Positions 20,590 to 36,059 of a stretch of DNA of 64,000 nucleotides are shown piece by piece (the first letter of the stretch is position 1; each line of letters opens with the position of its first letter). This DNA is from Sipunculus nudus (lineage: Eukaryota > Annelida > Sipuncula > Golfingiida > Sipunculidae): assembly GCA_026874595.1 (NCBI GenBank), contig CM049322.1, positions 47,215,840 to 47,279,839 on the forward strand. The letters are read 5' to 3'. Position numbers and translations under genes: made by a program. A model generated the notes under the pieces. That model searched no databases and was not told the origin of the DNA. It worked only from the letters and a program-made list of their open reading frames with translations.

Positions 20590-23500
20590 TTATTTTTCTA
20601 TTCTCTTGAATGAAAAGAGCGAACGCTTGGGGATCAGAATCGATAAATTCCTACTGAAAATCAAAGTGTTTTCTCCTCTCTCTCTCTCATACCCCTTATT
20701 CGGGTTTTTAGTCTGTGGTATTTTCTTGATCCACTCGCAAATCTTTGGTACGGCTTCCACTCTGTCCTTCAGAGCCTTATGCTTTGGAGCTTTGTCCCGC
20801 GGTACCTTCATGTCAAACATACTAGGCCAGATGATGAGGTTAATGAAACACAAATCCGCCCAGGTCAGCTAAAATAATATATTAAGACTCGGGCTCATCT
20901 AGCCAGTGTTAAGTATATACACAAAGAAGCACACATAATATAATATATATATTATATATATGAAGTAAAAAGGGCAGAAAGGATACGCATGTGACGCTAC
21001 GCTAAAAATGAACATTTCTTAAATTGAGACCTACTTGTAAAGTATTGGACAGGAATTATATCTCAAAGGCAAAATAGATTTTAGCTGAGAGGAACAGAAT
21101 TTCTGATTAAGTCGAAAAACTAATTTCAATAACAGATAGCACACGTATTGCGAGTGTATGACTTTCAGAGAGCAATATATTGCCCCCCCCCCCCCCGATC
21201 TGCAATTTCCAGTATCACTACATTATGAGGAATCAAGATATAAGATAGTGAAATGGAATGTAGAAGTTTGAAGATGTAGCTCTAGGTATTAACAATGGGA
21301 AAGTTTAAAAATGAACTGCAAGATAAAAGATCGGAGTTTGTCATAAAAGTAACCTATTGTGAATAAGATATGTCTTTAAACTCCTGAGACTGTAGTTCGG
21401 TTTCCAAACGGTGATGTCAGATGTCTGGTTCTACTCATTTCATTTCATATCACTTCATGGATTCTTTGTACGCAGAGATACCGAAACATGAGTCTAAGTC
21501 ATGTTGAACTCTCAAATTAAGGGATAACATACATGTAAACTGTCCGACCATAATACATACTCTAAGTTAGGTTAAAACTCTCAAATTGAATGATAACCTT
21601 CATGTAAACAGTTCGACCATTATACATATCGCAATTTACGTTAAAACTCTCAAATTAAATAATAACATACATATAAACAGTCTGACCATTATACATACTC
21701 CAAGTTACGTTAAATCTCTCAAATTAAATGATAACATTCATGTTAACAGTTCGACCATTATACATATCCCAAGTCACGTTAAAACTCTCAAATCAAATGT
21801 TAACATTCATGTAAACAGTTCGACCATTATACATACCCAAAGTCACGTTAAAACTCTCAAATTAAAGGATAACATTCATGTAAACAGTTTGACCATTATG
21901 TATTCCCCAAGTTACGTTAAAACTCTCAAATTAAATGCTAACATACATGTAAACAGTTCGACCATTATACATACCCAAGGACACGTTTAAACTCTCAAAT
22001 TAATTGATAACATACATGTAAACAGTCCGACAATAATACGTTCCCCGTCCCCAAAAAAGAAGCCTGATCCATCGTTGTTCATGCAGAAAACTTTCTCTAA
22101 ATTGGCAAACAATCTTTTCATCTGTCTATTTGTTTGTATGTTTGTAACACTGTAGTTTAACTATGTCACTTTGTTATCTCGTCTTTGTATTGTTAACATT
22201 CATGCCTCACTGAGGCAATGATGAGTCTATTTATTTTTTTTATGTTTTGAGACATCCTTGATCAGCTGTCCATGTCTGCCATGTTAATTTAACCCTTTGG
22301 TACACGATCACAACAATAGTGAAGATAAAATACAAGTCTGGTGTGTTTACTAATCGAGTGGTGTCAAAGATTGAAAAGTTATTTCCAAGACCTGACGCAA
22401 GTTGATTATAACATGCTGGTCATAATACAATGTGAAAGTCAAAATATAACCTAGTTATGTGAACTCTTTTTCTAAAATTAATATAATTGGAACTGCTGTT
22501 ATATATTCTGAACAGATTTCTTATATTTCTTATATTTCTTTACCAAGAGATATCTGTGAAAACTCTGTTGCTTACACCTTTTCCTGAATCAAGATGAAGG
22601 CAAACTGATGATAAAAAGTTAATTACATTTTGTGGAATTTCTCTTTTTTATGATTTTGGTCAACACTAATTAGATTAGAGATTAAAAGTTCTGGGAATAT
22701 TTTAGAATGAAAGGCGCAAGGGGATGGTTTCGGAGTGAGCAGACAACAGTAGCAGCTATTTCATATACTACTGATAACTGCTATACCGAAAAATGTGGGG
22801 TGATGTCTGCTATCACAAGACAATAACAAACTCATCTGACTTTACATTTTTCCTTCCTTGTCTTTCTGGCCTGTTCATGACCAGTGCACACTTACACCTG
22901 GGTGGTAAACCCCTAGTCAAAAGTCTAGTGCCCTTGCCAAACTGCCCCCATGCTCCATAAGGTGCAGTAACTGTTCAATGATTTAGTATAACTGCACAAT
23001 CAGTTTGCAAAAAGTACGCTCAACTTGGTGCGTAACAGTTATATCGCTACACGCCAATATATTGTGAACTGTGGTGGAGCATGTCAGTTTTTGTTTCTTT
23101 TCCATAAGCTTGAGCAGAACCCGTGTTAGTGTGCGACGACATGACTAAGAACAATAGTTTGACTTAAGCGGGATGATGTTGCGATATTTATGATTTATAG
23201 TTTAACTCGGCGAATTCTGACACATGACTTCTAAAACTTAAGTTATTTCCTTGAAATTTCTTTTAAAATAGGCCAGAGGCTAGTCGTTTTGTATATATTT
23301 ACGTCTTTATTAAATGTGAACTGGCCCGTCAAAATAATGCAAACACATTCAAAAAGGACATATGACGGAATGTCAGACGAACCATAGTTTTGAATAGAGA
23401 AGTAATCTTTCAACTTCCGTTCATAGGCAGCCAGCCACCTAAGATTGCATTGTTTTCTGCTAATCAGCTTTGTTGTGTTTATCAAAAGTTTGTTGATTAG

Positions 23501-24090
23501 CACGCTCATACCTGGCACAGGGGAGTTATAAGGACTTTTCTCAAGAATAAATTAATGGGGTGCATTATTATATACGTAGAGTAAGTCAGAAATTATAACA
23601 ATTATATACATAATTCAGGTAAAGTCGGGTTTAAGACCTTATAAAAAGATGATATGGTTTATACTTTTTATAAAATAACATAATTGCCTGTTTTACCTAG
23701 TATATATTCTTAGGACTGTGTGCTGGTGAGCAAGGCAAGGGAGATCTGTTAAATAGTGTTTTAATACTTGCATAGGCATTTTTAGATGCCACGGGCAACA
23801 TTAAACCCCAATCAAATTTCCTCGTGACTTCAATGCTGTTCAGTTGTAAATTAAAGTTCACATGTTATAAACGAAGCTCCGAACACAGATAGGACAGACA
23901 CTTGAAAACATGTGTGATACTGTGCGTTACGAGGTCTTGCGGACAAGCACTCACTTGATTTATATTCTTTCCATTCATCGGGAAAGTCCACACGGACATC
24001 CTCGTAAGTCTGACCAGCCAGCGCAAAAAGCATCCTTGCGGTTTCCGCTCGACCCTTGCCGTCGAAGTAAACAAGCTGATAAGCTGGCAT
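20590..24090 (-). pseudogene. Sigma-class GST, unit 2: decayed copy lacking exons 2 and 3
   Basis: Exon 1 is intact (23955-24090, 45 codons plus one base, with Tyr8 in [16 protein letters not shown] and a GTGAGT donor). Exon 5 is recognisable (20868 downward, [15 protein letters not shown] ... IPQT), but a small deletion has removed the normal end and stop, so the frame runs on for 35 residues to 20590. Exon 4 survives only as its 3' half (22044-22110); the acceptor half is deleted and its donor reads GA instead of GT. Exons 2 and 3 could not be found, although surrounding intron sequence aligns to GST-4 on both sides of the gaps. The copy is closest to GST-4 ([27 protein letters not shown]). 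A functional enzyme is not possible from this locus. Confidence 0.88.
21490..22040. repeat. 69-bp minisatellite, about eight units, in GST-2 intron 4
   Basis: CTCTCAAATT recurs at 21509, 21578, 21647, 21716, 21785, 21854, 21923 and 21992, a constant spacing of 69 bases. The unit is the intron sequence adjoining the exon 4 donor; GST-1, GST-3 and GST-4 have it once. On the minus strand most units repeat a donor-like GTATGT. Because 69 is divisible by three, a 134-codon frame with 23-residue periodicity appears; it is an artefact. Confidence 0.95.
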
Positions 24091-24103
24091 CCTGAAGTCG
24101 TCA

Positions 24104-25678
24104 CTGAAACACAACACAATAAATACACATTAAATTTTTCCTTATACCCAATCATATGAGCCTTCAGCGACGATACGTCTCATGGCATTTGATCGACAGA
24201 CTGTTTCGTGCCCTGCCTATATATTGAGTTAAGTGGTATTATAGCGAGGTACGATCGTTTCCTCTTGAAAAGGGAACTTTGTTTTCTTTGTTATGGACAT
24301 TGTGATATCAAAACATTTGCGAGATAATGTATCTAATTTTTTATTGCATTTCGCAACAAAAAGTTATTTTAACTTCAGTTATAGCACCTTTGGGTCCTTA
24401 AAGACACTGTTTTGATCACAGCTACAATAAAATTTACAGTGAGGACGTATATTTATCGAATATATGGCGGCATGGCTGTTTACTATACCTGTATTATTCA
24501 GGGATATATCCTGTTTAAAATGTCGTATACCTATTTTTTTACTATATCTGAACCAATTTTAAACAATTTGATATATCGGAGCCTATTATGAGTTTTTACT
24601 GTTTTAAAACATTATAAAAAATCTCAGTGTTAATTATGGTGTTGGCTTTAAGCCAAAGAAGAAATTCAGGCTTTATACAGTTATGCACGGTATAATGTAT
24701 ATATTGTGATTTGCTCTCCATTTAACAATGTTATTTTTTATTTTCCTCATCCAGGAAGATTATATGTTACCCTTGCTTACTTGAATATGTGATATTTTGA
24801 ATATAACACTATCTGCAAATTTCATTGATTATTTGTATGAACAATTGGTATAAGGGATACTTGGTATAAGGAAGTTGATGACGGCCAAGGTAAATATTTG
24901 GTCTAAGGTCTGATTCTCAGATGGATCCCTTGACCTTAGATTTGGTCTTTGATCCCAGGGTCTCAGCCTTAGAGTGGCTGGAACTTTATGTTTGCAAATA
25001 TTCACTCCTATAATTTGCTTGATACATGAATCTCCATCTTAATTTGAATGGTAATTAACCAGTTTATTATGAAAAACAAAATAATATTGTCTGTATTGTA
25101 TTTTGTTCAGTATGTCAATAGTATAATTCACATCATAGATTAAGACTCATTTATAAGTCTCAGTATATTACATCAATAAAAAAATAATAATTTATCAAGT
25201 AAGGAACCTGGATCGTCTCAAAAGATATTTATTTACAAACATTCGTGGTACATGATTCCACCCGCAGTTGTTCACACACTTCCAAGAGGATGTAACTTTG
25301 CAATAAGCTAGTTTTGTTGTGATTTTTATAACAAATTTAAACAGGCACAGATAATTTCATGGATTTACCTTTATATAATGTACACGTGCGAGCTTTGTAA
25401 TTTTTGTATTTCATAACATGGTTGGAATGGCCAGTCAAATTGATGTTTTTCAATGTTGAAGAATTGCATATAATGCCTGACTTTATCAGTCTTAAACGGG
25501 AACGATATCTCTAAATAAATGTTTGGGACAAAAAATAAAGAAACAAGATGTGGAGTTTATTCAAATCTAATAATAATAATTTTATCCTAAAAAGTGCACC
25601 AACAACACCAAAATACCAAGGGTCTCTTTAAATCCACAAATGACTGTTTTGCAGACAAAATAATTTCATATACACCCG

Positions 25679-25743
<65 letters not shown>

Positions 25744-26410
25744 CCCAGATTAATCAACAACAGTATCAACAGATCTTTATACTTTAACAGTCTTAGACAT
25801 ATAGTGGTTGCTTGAAGACTTTGAACCTTTTTTTGTTAAAATGGTCAAAGTATAACATATATCGAAAGCATACATGGGTGATATTAGGTTGCTGTTTATT
25901 CATTGTAGTACACATCCGAAAGTACACACGAAGAAGGTAATTTTCCACTATGAAGCAATAACATTGTACATATGTTTTTCTCTTTAAACACTTGCTTTAA
26001 ATACAACTAATTCTCAGAAAATCGGGAAAACTTATCTGGAACTTTTTGCCGAGGGACAAAACAGCCGAATCACAAGACGATCGTATGTAGGGAACCTGAG
26101 TCCCTTAATTGAAGTAACAAACTCTCTGCTGCCAATAATCCCGTAAATCGAATAGTCAGAGCAAGGCGGTCAGAGAACAGGGGCCTATGAAGCAAGAGGC
26201 GTAGGAAGTAAGGGGGGCCATACCAAAAAGAGTTTTGCCACATTATGCAAGCAGGACCCCAAACATTTTATACTGAGTTATATATAGGTGTTTTTTAACA
26301 AATAAGATTCATTTATATTGATTAGGGGATGGGAATGAGTGTACTCATATAATGAAACGTTTTTAAAATGGAATGTTGACAGAACTCTTTGGGATATCTT
26401 TCACAGAACA
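24104..26410. other. 5' flank of GST-2, no gene seen
   Basis: About 24104-24620 aligns to the sequence just upstream of exon 1 in GST-1 and GST-4. The rest is AT-rich. The leader exon seen near GST-3 and GST-4 could not be found. An (AT)n microsatellite lies at 25680-25740. Confidence 0.5.
25680..25740. repeat. (AT)n microsatellite
   Basis: About 61 bases of AT alternation. Open frames crossing it on both strands are artefacts. Confidence 0.95.
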
Positions 26411-26935
26411 GATATAAATAACTTAGGGAAATTATGATTTAGGGAATATTTATAAATGTTTCTGCTAAACTCGAAGGGAAAAACATAATTCAGAAAGATT
26501 TCACACATACTTCAGAAGGTAAAACACAACCAAATGAGTCCATTTCAGTTCAAACGAATGGTAAACATACAAATTAATCACTTTAATTACTTACCTGTAT
26601 TCCAACAAAAAATAGTGGAACTACTGTATTTTACCTGATGACCTAGAGCATACACTTATATTGTAGGTGGAAGGTTGAATCTGTATTAAATAACAGCTAA
26701 CATCTGGCGATCTGTAAAATCAAATGACACTAAAGCTGTCAACATAGAACAAAGCACTCATGTAACCAGTATTTACAGAATGTTAAATTGCAGCCAGCAT
26801 ATTCTTAATCAACCTCTACATAAAACACATAACTGTTTATTATTTTTCCATCTCTCGTGCCATGAGAACAGGTGTTCTCGGCCGTATTGAAGTGGAATGA
26901 ACACGTAAATGGTCGGATTTCTATATTAAGATGGA
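26411..26935. repeat. Segment duplicated at 54661-55328
   Basis: Shared blocks include ATTCAGAAAGATTTCAC, CAGTTCAAACGA.TGGTAAACATAC and GTTCTCGGCCGT/GTTATCGGCCGT. Each copy lies far upstream of a GST (GST-2 here, GST-4 there), marking the outer end of the duplicated block. A donor-like CAG/GTAAGT at about 26597 on the minus strand has a diverged counterpart (GTAAGC) near 54866 and could be part of a distal leader exon, but this is weak. Confidence 0.7.
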
Positions 26936-27600
26936 AACCTCATAATATAAAATGACCTGTTACTCACTGTATGTACAAAAATGCAACAGTATTAACGTGA
27001 CTTCATGGCTATTCAGAGAGAATAGCATCACGGCAGCTACGTGGGGGTCCTGGGTTATGCACCGGACGTACACCGCATCACGCCCTACGCGGGAAAGAAG
27101 TGCTCACGTATTACGAAGATTATGACAAAATCTTGCACATTTTAGCTACTTTTTATTTGTACATATAAGATAAATTCGTGTGTTGAACCGTTTATGTGGT
27201 ACGTGACATGTTTTGATATAACGAAATATAACAAAAACACATGTGACAAATGAGCGATAATCGGAGATGCTGTCAATTTCATGGTTCATAATACCTGTCC
27301 TTTTCCGATTAACTGCTGCGGGATTTAGTGAAAAAGGATTCATGCAAAAATATACCAAATACGACATTTGTGTGCTATATTTCGACCACCCGCTCAAGCT
27401 GACAGTCCGCTCAACCATGTTGTTTATGATAGGCGAGACTCATTGTCAGTAAACCGAGACTGATAAAGTAGTCCGACGACCCCTAGCTTGGTGTCAGAGA
27501 GGTCATTACCGAAAGGTCAAAGATCGATTACAGCGAGTGATGCAACACCAGATTTAAGATGGGAATGTATCAAACGTGCTTCGTGTTTGCAGAACTCCTG
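26936..27600. other. Gene-free stretch
   Basis: Moderate-GC patches (for example 27030-27100) but no recognisable exon, RNA gene or element end. Confidence 0.4.
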
Positions 27601-27669
27601 GCGGAGGAAATAATCCCTACATCCCGGTACCACCGCGACATGTTCAACGTGGAGTCACTTTATAGTTTA

Positions 27670-28000
27670 TACATATCAACTGTGACCATAGATATTCGCA
27701 GGCTAATTCCAAGTACACATGGGTCATTTACATACGTATATCGAATATCAGGCGAATGTGGACATTCAGTTTTCGCATGAGATTTCCGGGAATACTATAG
27801 GCGCTTTGCGATTAATCATCTCAACAACTGCTCAGGGAAAGGCCACATCGTATGGTTTCTACATATCACGGACGGTGACCATAGAAATTCGCATGCAAAT
27901 TTCAAGTACACAGGCTAAATTCACATGCGAATATCGAATATCACGCAAATCAGCGACATTCGATATTCGCATTCGAATGTCACTTGTCTGTGTGATCCCA
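27670..28000. repeat. Two degenerate palindromic repeat units, about 203 bp apart
   Basis: GTGACCATAGA.ATTCGCA begins a unit near 27674 and again near 27877. Each contains paired CGAATATC and GATATTCG-type arms; the second has 13-base perfect arms GCGAATATCGAAT and ATTCGATATTCGC around an 18-base loop. They appear to be older relatives of the palindrome in the 360-bp units that follow. Confidence 0.6.
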
Positions 28001-28110
28001 AGAGGTCCATCATTGCCCTATTATGTATTAACTATACGATACGATTCCAGTTTAGACAGGCGTCGAACTGGCCCATTGCGGAGCAGTTAAACTATATACA
28101 GAATTTTGCA

Positions 28111-28829
28111 TGCGGATATCGAATATCGCTGATCTGTATGATATTCGATATCCGCATGCGAGTGTCGCCTGTATGCGTGGTACTGGAGTGAGAATACCGA
28201 AGGTCAGGCCCGTCATTGCCCTACCATATAAGGGTAATTTGTCTTACAAGCGCCGGATCGGTCCCATCCACTCAGTTTTGTCAGGAGGAACATACACAAG
28301 TGGACTGTGTTTACTCACATATCGAACCACAACAACGTATAAAATACTGCTGGGAAATATTCATACTTACCAAACAGCCATCTGATCCGTAAATACTTGA
28401 CACAGTAGGCACATAGATTTGACTGGTAAACCTAATTTGAGTCGTATTACAAGCCATACGGGGTTATGACTGCGGATATCGAATATCGCTGATCTGTATG
28501 ATATTCGATATCCGCATGCGAGTGTCGCCTGTATGCGTGGTACTGGAGTGAGAATACCGAAGGTCGGGCCCGTCATTGCCCTACCATATAAGGGTAATTT
28601 GTCTTACAAGCGCCGGATCGGTCCCATCCACTCAGTTTTGTCAGGAGGAACATACACAAGTGGACTGTGTTTACTCACTATCGAACCACAACAACGTATA
28701 AAATACTGCTGGGAAATATTCATACTTACCAAACAGCCATCTGACCCGTAAATACTTGACACAGTAGGCACATAGATTTGACTGGTAAACCTAATTTGAG
28801 TCGTATTACAAGCCATACGGGGTTATTAC
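28111..28829. repeat. Recent 360-bp tandem duplication carrying a 20-bp-arm palindrome
   Basis: Two copies, 28111-28470 and 28471-28829, differ at only about four positions and one indel. Each starts with GCGGATATCGAATATC, a 12-base loop, then GATATTCGATATCCGC, a perfect hairpin. In the first copy the arms extend to 20 bases through GCATGC. The rest of the unit resembles 7095-7190, so it is part of a wider repeat family. No coding function is supported. Confidence 0.92.
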
Positions 28830-29767
28830 TGCAAGAGTCTCAGATCTATAATACTGATATATGATTGCAAATGTTTATGCACATTAAATAATTTCCCGTT
28901 TCCTACCACAATCTCTATTTACAAATCCATTATACAATGTGCAGGGTTTTGTATCAATATAATTATAAACTGTGGTTCATGCAAGAAAAAGTTACTAGAT
29001 TTTCGATATCCCTTCACATTTTCTAATTCATTAATTGATTAATGTCACTTCATTTTGAGCTTATATCTATATTTATTTTAAATTAGTATTATCCACCAAT
29101 AGTCACTTCGGTATGCTTAAAAACATCAGTTCTTTTTTAAATAAAATTACTTTTGTTTCCATATATATCACACAATTTTCTGCAGGTATAACCAAAGTTT
29201 TTTTAAACTTGCATTCTTCACAAGTGGCCACTTCGATATTCTCAAACAACATAGGCGTAGCTGAGACCTCTTGTCGAAAATGTAAAATCAAATGTTGCAT
29301 TTCCGAAAGGGTATTATTGTATGAACTCGTTTCTTAATTAAAGACTAAACAAACGCGTTGTGTTTAACCATTTACATAATTTCCCGTAGATATTGGTACT
29401 AGTTAGCTTTTTACGTGCGTGTGCAAACATTCATTATGGTGGCTTTGACCAAAAACCGTCATTTAATTAAATATCAACGCTACCCTTACCTGCTGTATGT
29501 ACATAAAAAATGGCTAATTTTTGTTACAAATAAACAACAATCATTGTAAATGATTCGCTGTTTATTTATATATAAAACTAGTTTTTTTTATAACGTAACT
29601 GGCAATAGCTATTGTTTTATTAGAACCTTGGAATATGCTTACATGTACCTGAATAGGCTTATGTATTAGTATATTCATACTGAAAGATTCTAAACCTCGC
29701 ATAACCGGTATATCAAATTTCCGAACAAATTTGATGTCCCCAAAACCATCGGATATTTTAGGTTCTA

Positions 29768-29772
<5 letters not shown>
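28830..29772. other. AT-rich spacer with a transposon-like end
   Basis: No gene seen. At the right end, TAGGTTCTACTGTA adjoins TA repeats; its reverse complement TACAGTAGAACCTA has the form of a pogo/mariner-type terminus (CAGTA.AACC) next to TA. A matching opposite terminus was not located. Confidence 0.35.
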
Positions 29773-29801
<29 letters not shown>

Positions 29802-31075
29802 TGATGTACACTTTCTGCCCTGAGTGCAAATAGAGAATTACGGTAGAAAACTTCCAAGAATATACAGTAGGCTTGTTTCAGTTTCAGAAGACTATGGAGT
29901 TGCGCCCAGGATGGAGGTTCTAGAGCAGCTCGTGTATGGCTGATCAACCCGATGCGGGAGTGCCAGTTTCTCATACAACGAGCGCACAGGTATTCTGAAA
30001 TGGTTCTGTCAGTTTGACTTCTAGTTTTTTCTTCTGCCTCTTGGCTTTGGATTGCTGGCCTTTCTGTGATGACCGCCTCCAGTTTGTTCGTTCTTAGGCG
30101 GTCGCTTCCTTGTTGTTCAGTTTGATGCCCAAGACCGTCAAGTCTCTCTTTCATGCATTTCATTGCCATACCGCAAGGTGTTCACAACACAGGCTTTGTA
30201 GACCTGGATCTTGGTGAGTTCTGTCAGCTTGCTGTTGTTCCACACTCTCTTGGTCAGCCTGCACATGGTGGTCGCCGCCTTGCCAATACGTTTTTTCAAC
30301 TCCGCCTCAAGGGAGAGGGAGTCAGAGATCGTTGATTCCAGGTAGACCACGTCTTGCACTAGTTCGGACTGATGATCTGAGATTCTGATGTCCGTTGGAG
30401 TGTCTACATCGGCCCCATCACTTGCATTTTCTTCAGGGTGATCTGGAGTCGAAGGCCTGATAGGCTGCACTGAATCGGAACATGATCTTTTGCAGGCCTC
30501 CAGCAAAGTGGGTTGTGACTGCTGCATCGTCTGCAAAGAGGGGGCCCGCACACACTTCCCGCATTAAACTATGGACTTTGCTCTTAGCCTAGAGAGGATG
30601 AAGAGTCTCCGCTTGACCGTGTTCGGAGATAGATACCGATCAGGGTCGGTGCAAGGGCGCAGCCTTGTTTTACCCCCCTTTGGATGGCAAAGGTTTCTGA
30701 TGTCACGCTGTCATTTACCACAGGATCTTTCATATTGTTATGGAAGGACTTTATGATGTCGACCAACCTGGGTGGACATCAGATCTTTTTGAGGAACTTG
30801 AAGAGGCCAGCCTCACAACGTCGAACGCCTTTGTTAGGTCTATGAAGTCAATGAATCGTGGTTGTCTTTGTTCCCTGCATATCTCCTGAAGTTCATTAAC
30901 GGAGAAGACCATGTCGACAGTAGACCTTTTCGCGCGGATCCAACACTCGGATTCTTGGTTGACTCTTTCCGCTAAAATCTGAAGCCTCTTCAGTGCGACC
31001 CTGGCAGACAGCATCCCACTGGTGCTCAGGAGGGAAATGATGCGCTAGTCGTTACAGTCGCTCCTATCACCCTTT
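29773..31075 (-). pseudogene. Degenerate LINE: reverse transcriptase and C-terminal zinc-finger-like region
   Basis: Read on the minus strand from 31075, the order is ARVALKRLQ and FIDFIDLTKAFD (near 30850), GVKQGCALAPTL (near 30660), the catalytic FADDA (near 30520-30540), then VYLESTISDSLSLEAELKKR (near 30330) and VYKACVVNTLRYG (near 30190). It ends with CARCMRNWHSRIGLISHTRA (near 29960). This matches a widespread metazoan LINE family whose proteins are often misnamed craniofacial development protein 2-like. There are several frameshifts and an internal deletion after LRYG. A (TA)n run at 29773-29800 marks the 3' end. The copy is dead and 5'-truncated. The same family gave the fragment at 8080-8480. 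Confidence 0.85.
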
Positions 31076-32071
31076 TCGTATTCAGTTTAACTATGATGGC
31101 ATCCCTCATGTTCATATATTTAGTTAAGGGACCGATAAGTGGATCAAAATGTCTCGTGAAGCTTATTTTTCTAGCGAAGTAGTTGGAACGAAAATTATCG
31201 TTGATAATTCAAGATATGGTAATCACACTGTTCTACGCATGCAAAGCAGTGGCATATTAAGGATTTGATCGGAGGTTGTAGTGGTTTATATATTGTGTCC
31301 ATGAGAAGCATTGGCTACACTACAATACGGGCTTTAAAGGTAGGCCCAGAAAGGTGATTTTGGGGCGGAACTGGAAAAATTATTAACATTTTCTTGCACA
31401 TTTCAGTACCTGGAATGGGAGATGTCAAAATGTCAGGTATGTTGTATATACTGATGGTGGTAAGTGAAGCTATATCCAGTTTTTTTGTAGTTCAAAAAGT
31501 GGAAGACGATAATGATATCAGGCTAAATAAGACCCAAAAAAAACATAATTTTATCGTATGGACTATTGGAACAAAAATTCGGTGTGAGCGGGCGATTTAT
31601 TTTAATGGTCGGTTTACTTAAATTACAAATTTGCATTCGTGAATATGCGCAAACCAAATAAGCCAATTTTCTAAACCTTTAAGATTTTTAAGGCATTTGT
31701 GCAATAGTACAATTTAGCAACATTAAGAAGCCAGCACACTTTGCCAAAAAAAAGATCCACAAATAAAATAGAAGCGTCGAATCCGTAGAACATTTTTTGG
31801 TACATTTTTTTCATGAATCAGTGTGCGAGAGAAAATGTAAATTTAACCGTTTTCTAATATTATTTTAATAAATATTACTATGAACAGACGACAACGTGAT
31901 TGCAAAGAAAATTGCTTAATTAAATAGTTAAAAACACAACATTAAACTTCATCAAAATGTTAGTATATTATTTTCATGAAATATATGTCTAAGCGACTGG
32001 AGGTAAAAAATCTGGAACTTTCTACCCAAAATTAAAATACTTTCCTCCTGGCTCAGGTTTTGTAAATGGTT
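31076..32071. repeat. 3' flank of GST-3, shared with the other GST units
   Basis: Aligns along its length to 8481-9502 downstream of GST-1, including the block ending just before the stop codon. No separate gene was recognised. Confidence 0.75.
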
Positions 32072-35101
<3,030 letters not shown>

Positions 35102-35923
35102 CCCGCTGTCACTGATACACAAAACAATAAATACATTAAAAATTGTCTCTATAACCAATCATAGCCGCCTTCGGCGGAGAAACTGACGTTTCGACGCCTG
35201 CTAATATGTTAAGTGGTATAATAGCAAGATACGATCGTTTTCTCTTTAAAAGGAACTTTGTTATCATTGTTATTGACATTGTGGTATCAACACATTTCAG
35301 CCCAAATGTATCTTATTTTCGACACAATCGCAACTGGCGACAAGTTATTTTGACCTCACTAAAACCATATTTGGCTCCCAGAAGACATTGTCACTATACT
35401 GCTCACATGTGCGATGGCATTTACAGTGATGACATGTAAGTGTCAATTACGTGGAATATGGCTGTATATACCTGTATTATTTAGGGATATCCACGTATTT
35501 AAAATTTATTATGCTTATTTTTTATAATAACTGAACCAAGTTTAAATAATTTGAAATATCGGAGCCCCTCTCACTGACAATGGTGATACCAGTCTTGTTT
35601 CTGATAGATTTGCAGCACATCGCAAGTCAGTATCAACGTACAAGTATATGAGCTTATGTATGTATGTATATACACACAGACCTACTTGACAAGTTGTTTT
35701 TATCAGCCCACACGTTTAGGTGTTATATATGTTACATCTGGCTTCATACTGTTGGCCGAGGACTGCCCTTCATTCCAGGGCTGCATACGTTATTGTGGGA
35801 GAAAAGCATGCTGCCATCACCTTTTAAATCTCACTAAATTGCAACACAGAGCTCATACTGGTTCTACATAATATGATATCCTAGATCCAGCTAGCAGGAA
35901 GAGACAAATAATTCTAAACTTAC

Positions 35924-35995
35924 CTTATACTTGGCTGTTTGTGCTGTACCACATAAAGCTGTTGGGTTGAATGGCTGCCCAAACGGGGTCGCCAT
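35924..35995 (-). other. Candidate leader exon of GST-3 with a 24-codon upstream ORF
   Basis: A strong donor (AAG/GTAAGT, boundary at 35924) is conserved at 53648 upstream of GST-4. The preceding sequence CAGC.CA.ACAGCCAAGT is also conserved. In GST-3 an ATG at 35995 opens 24 codons (MATPFGQPFNPTALCGTAQT...) to the donor. Spliced to the acceptor at 35111, the next triplet is TGA, and the GST start follows seven bases later. It would be an upstream ORF in the GST messenger, or the exon could belong to another gene. GST-4 has lost the ATG. Confidence 0.45.
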
Positions 35996-36059
35996 TTTTT
36001 TCGGGTAGAGTGTGAATTCCGATATTGCTATTAGCGTCCCCACGCGGTAGAAGAATAGA

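Noticed and set aside
21586-21990. 134-codon plus-strand frame with 23-residue repeats
   Set aside because: It is the translation of the 69-bp intronic minisatellite (69 is a multiple of three). It lies antisense within a GST pseudogene and has no domain.
21490-22040. CRISPR-like regular repeat spacing
   Set aside because: Units are contiguous 69-bp copies without unique spacers, in a eukaryotic intron.
27719-28751. Overlapping frames of 70-120 codons in the palindrome cluster
   Set aside because: Identical or similar on account of the repeat units, with no start context, domain or consistent frame between copies.
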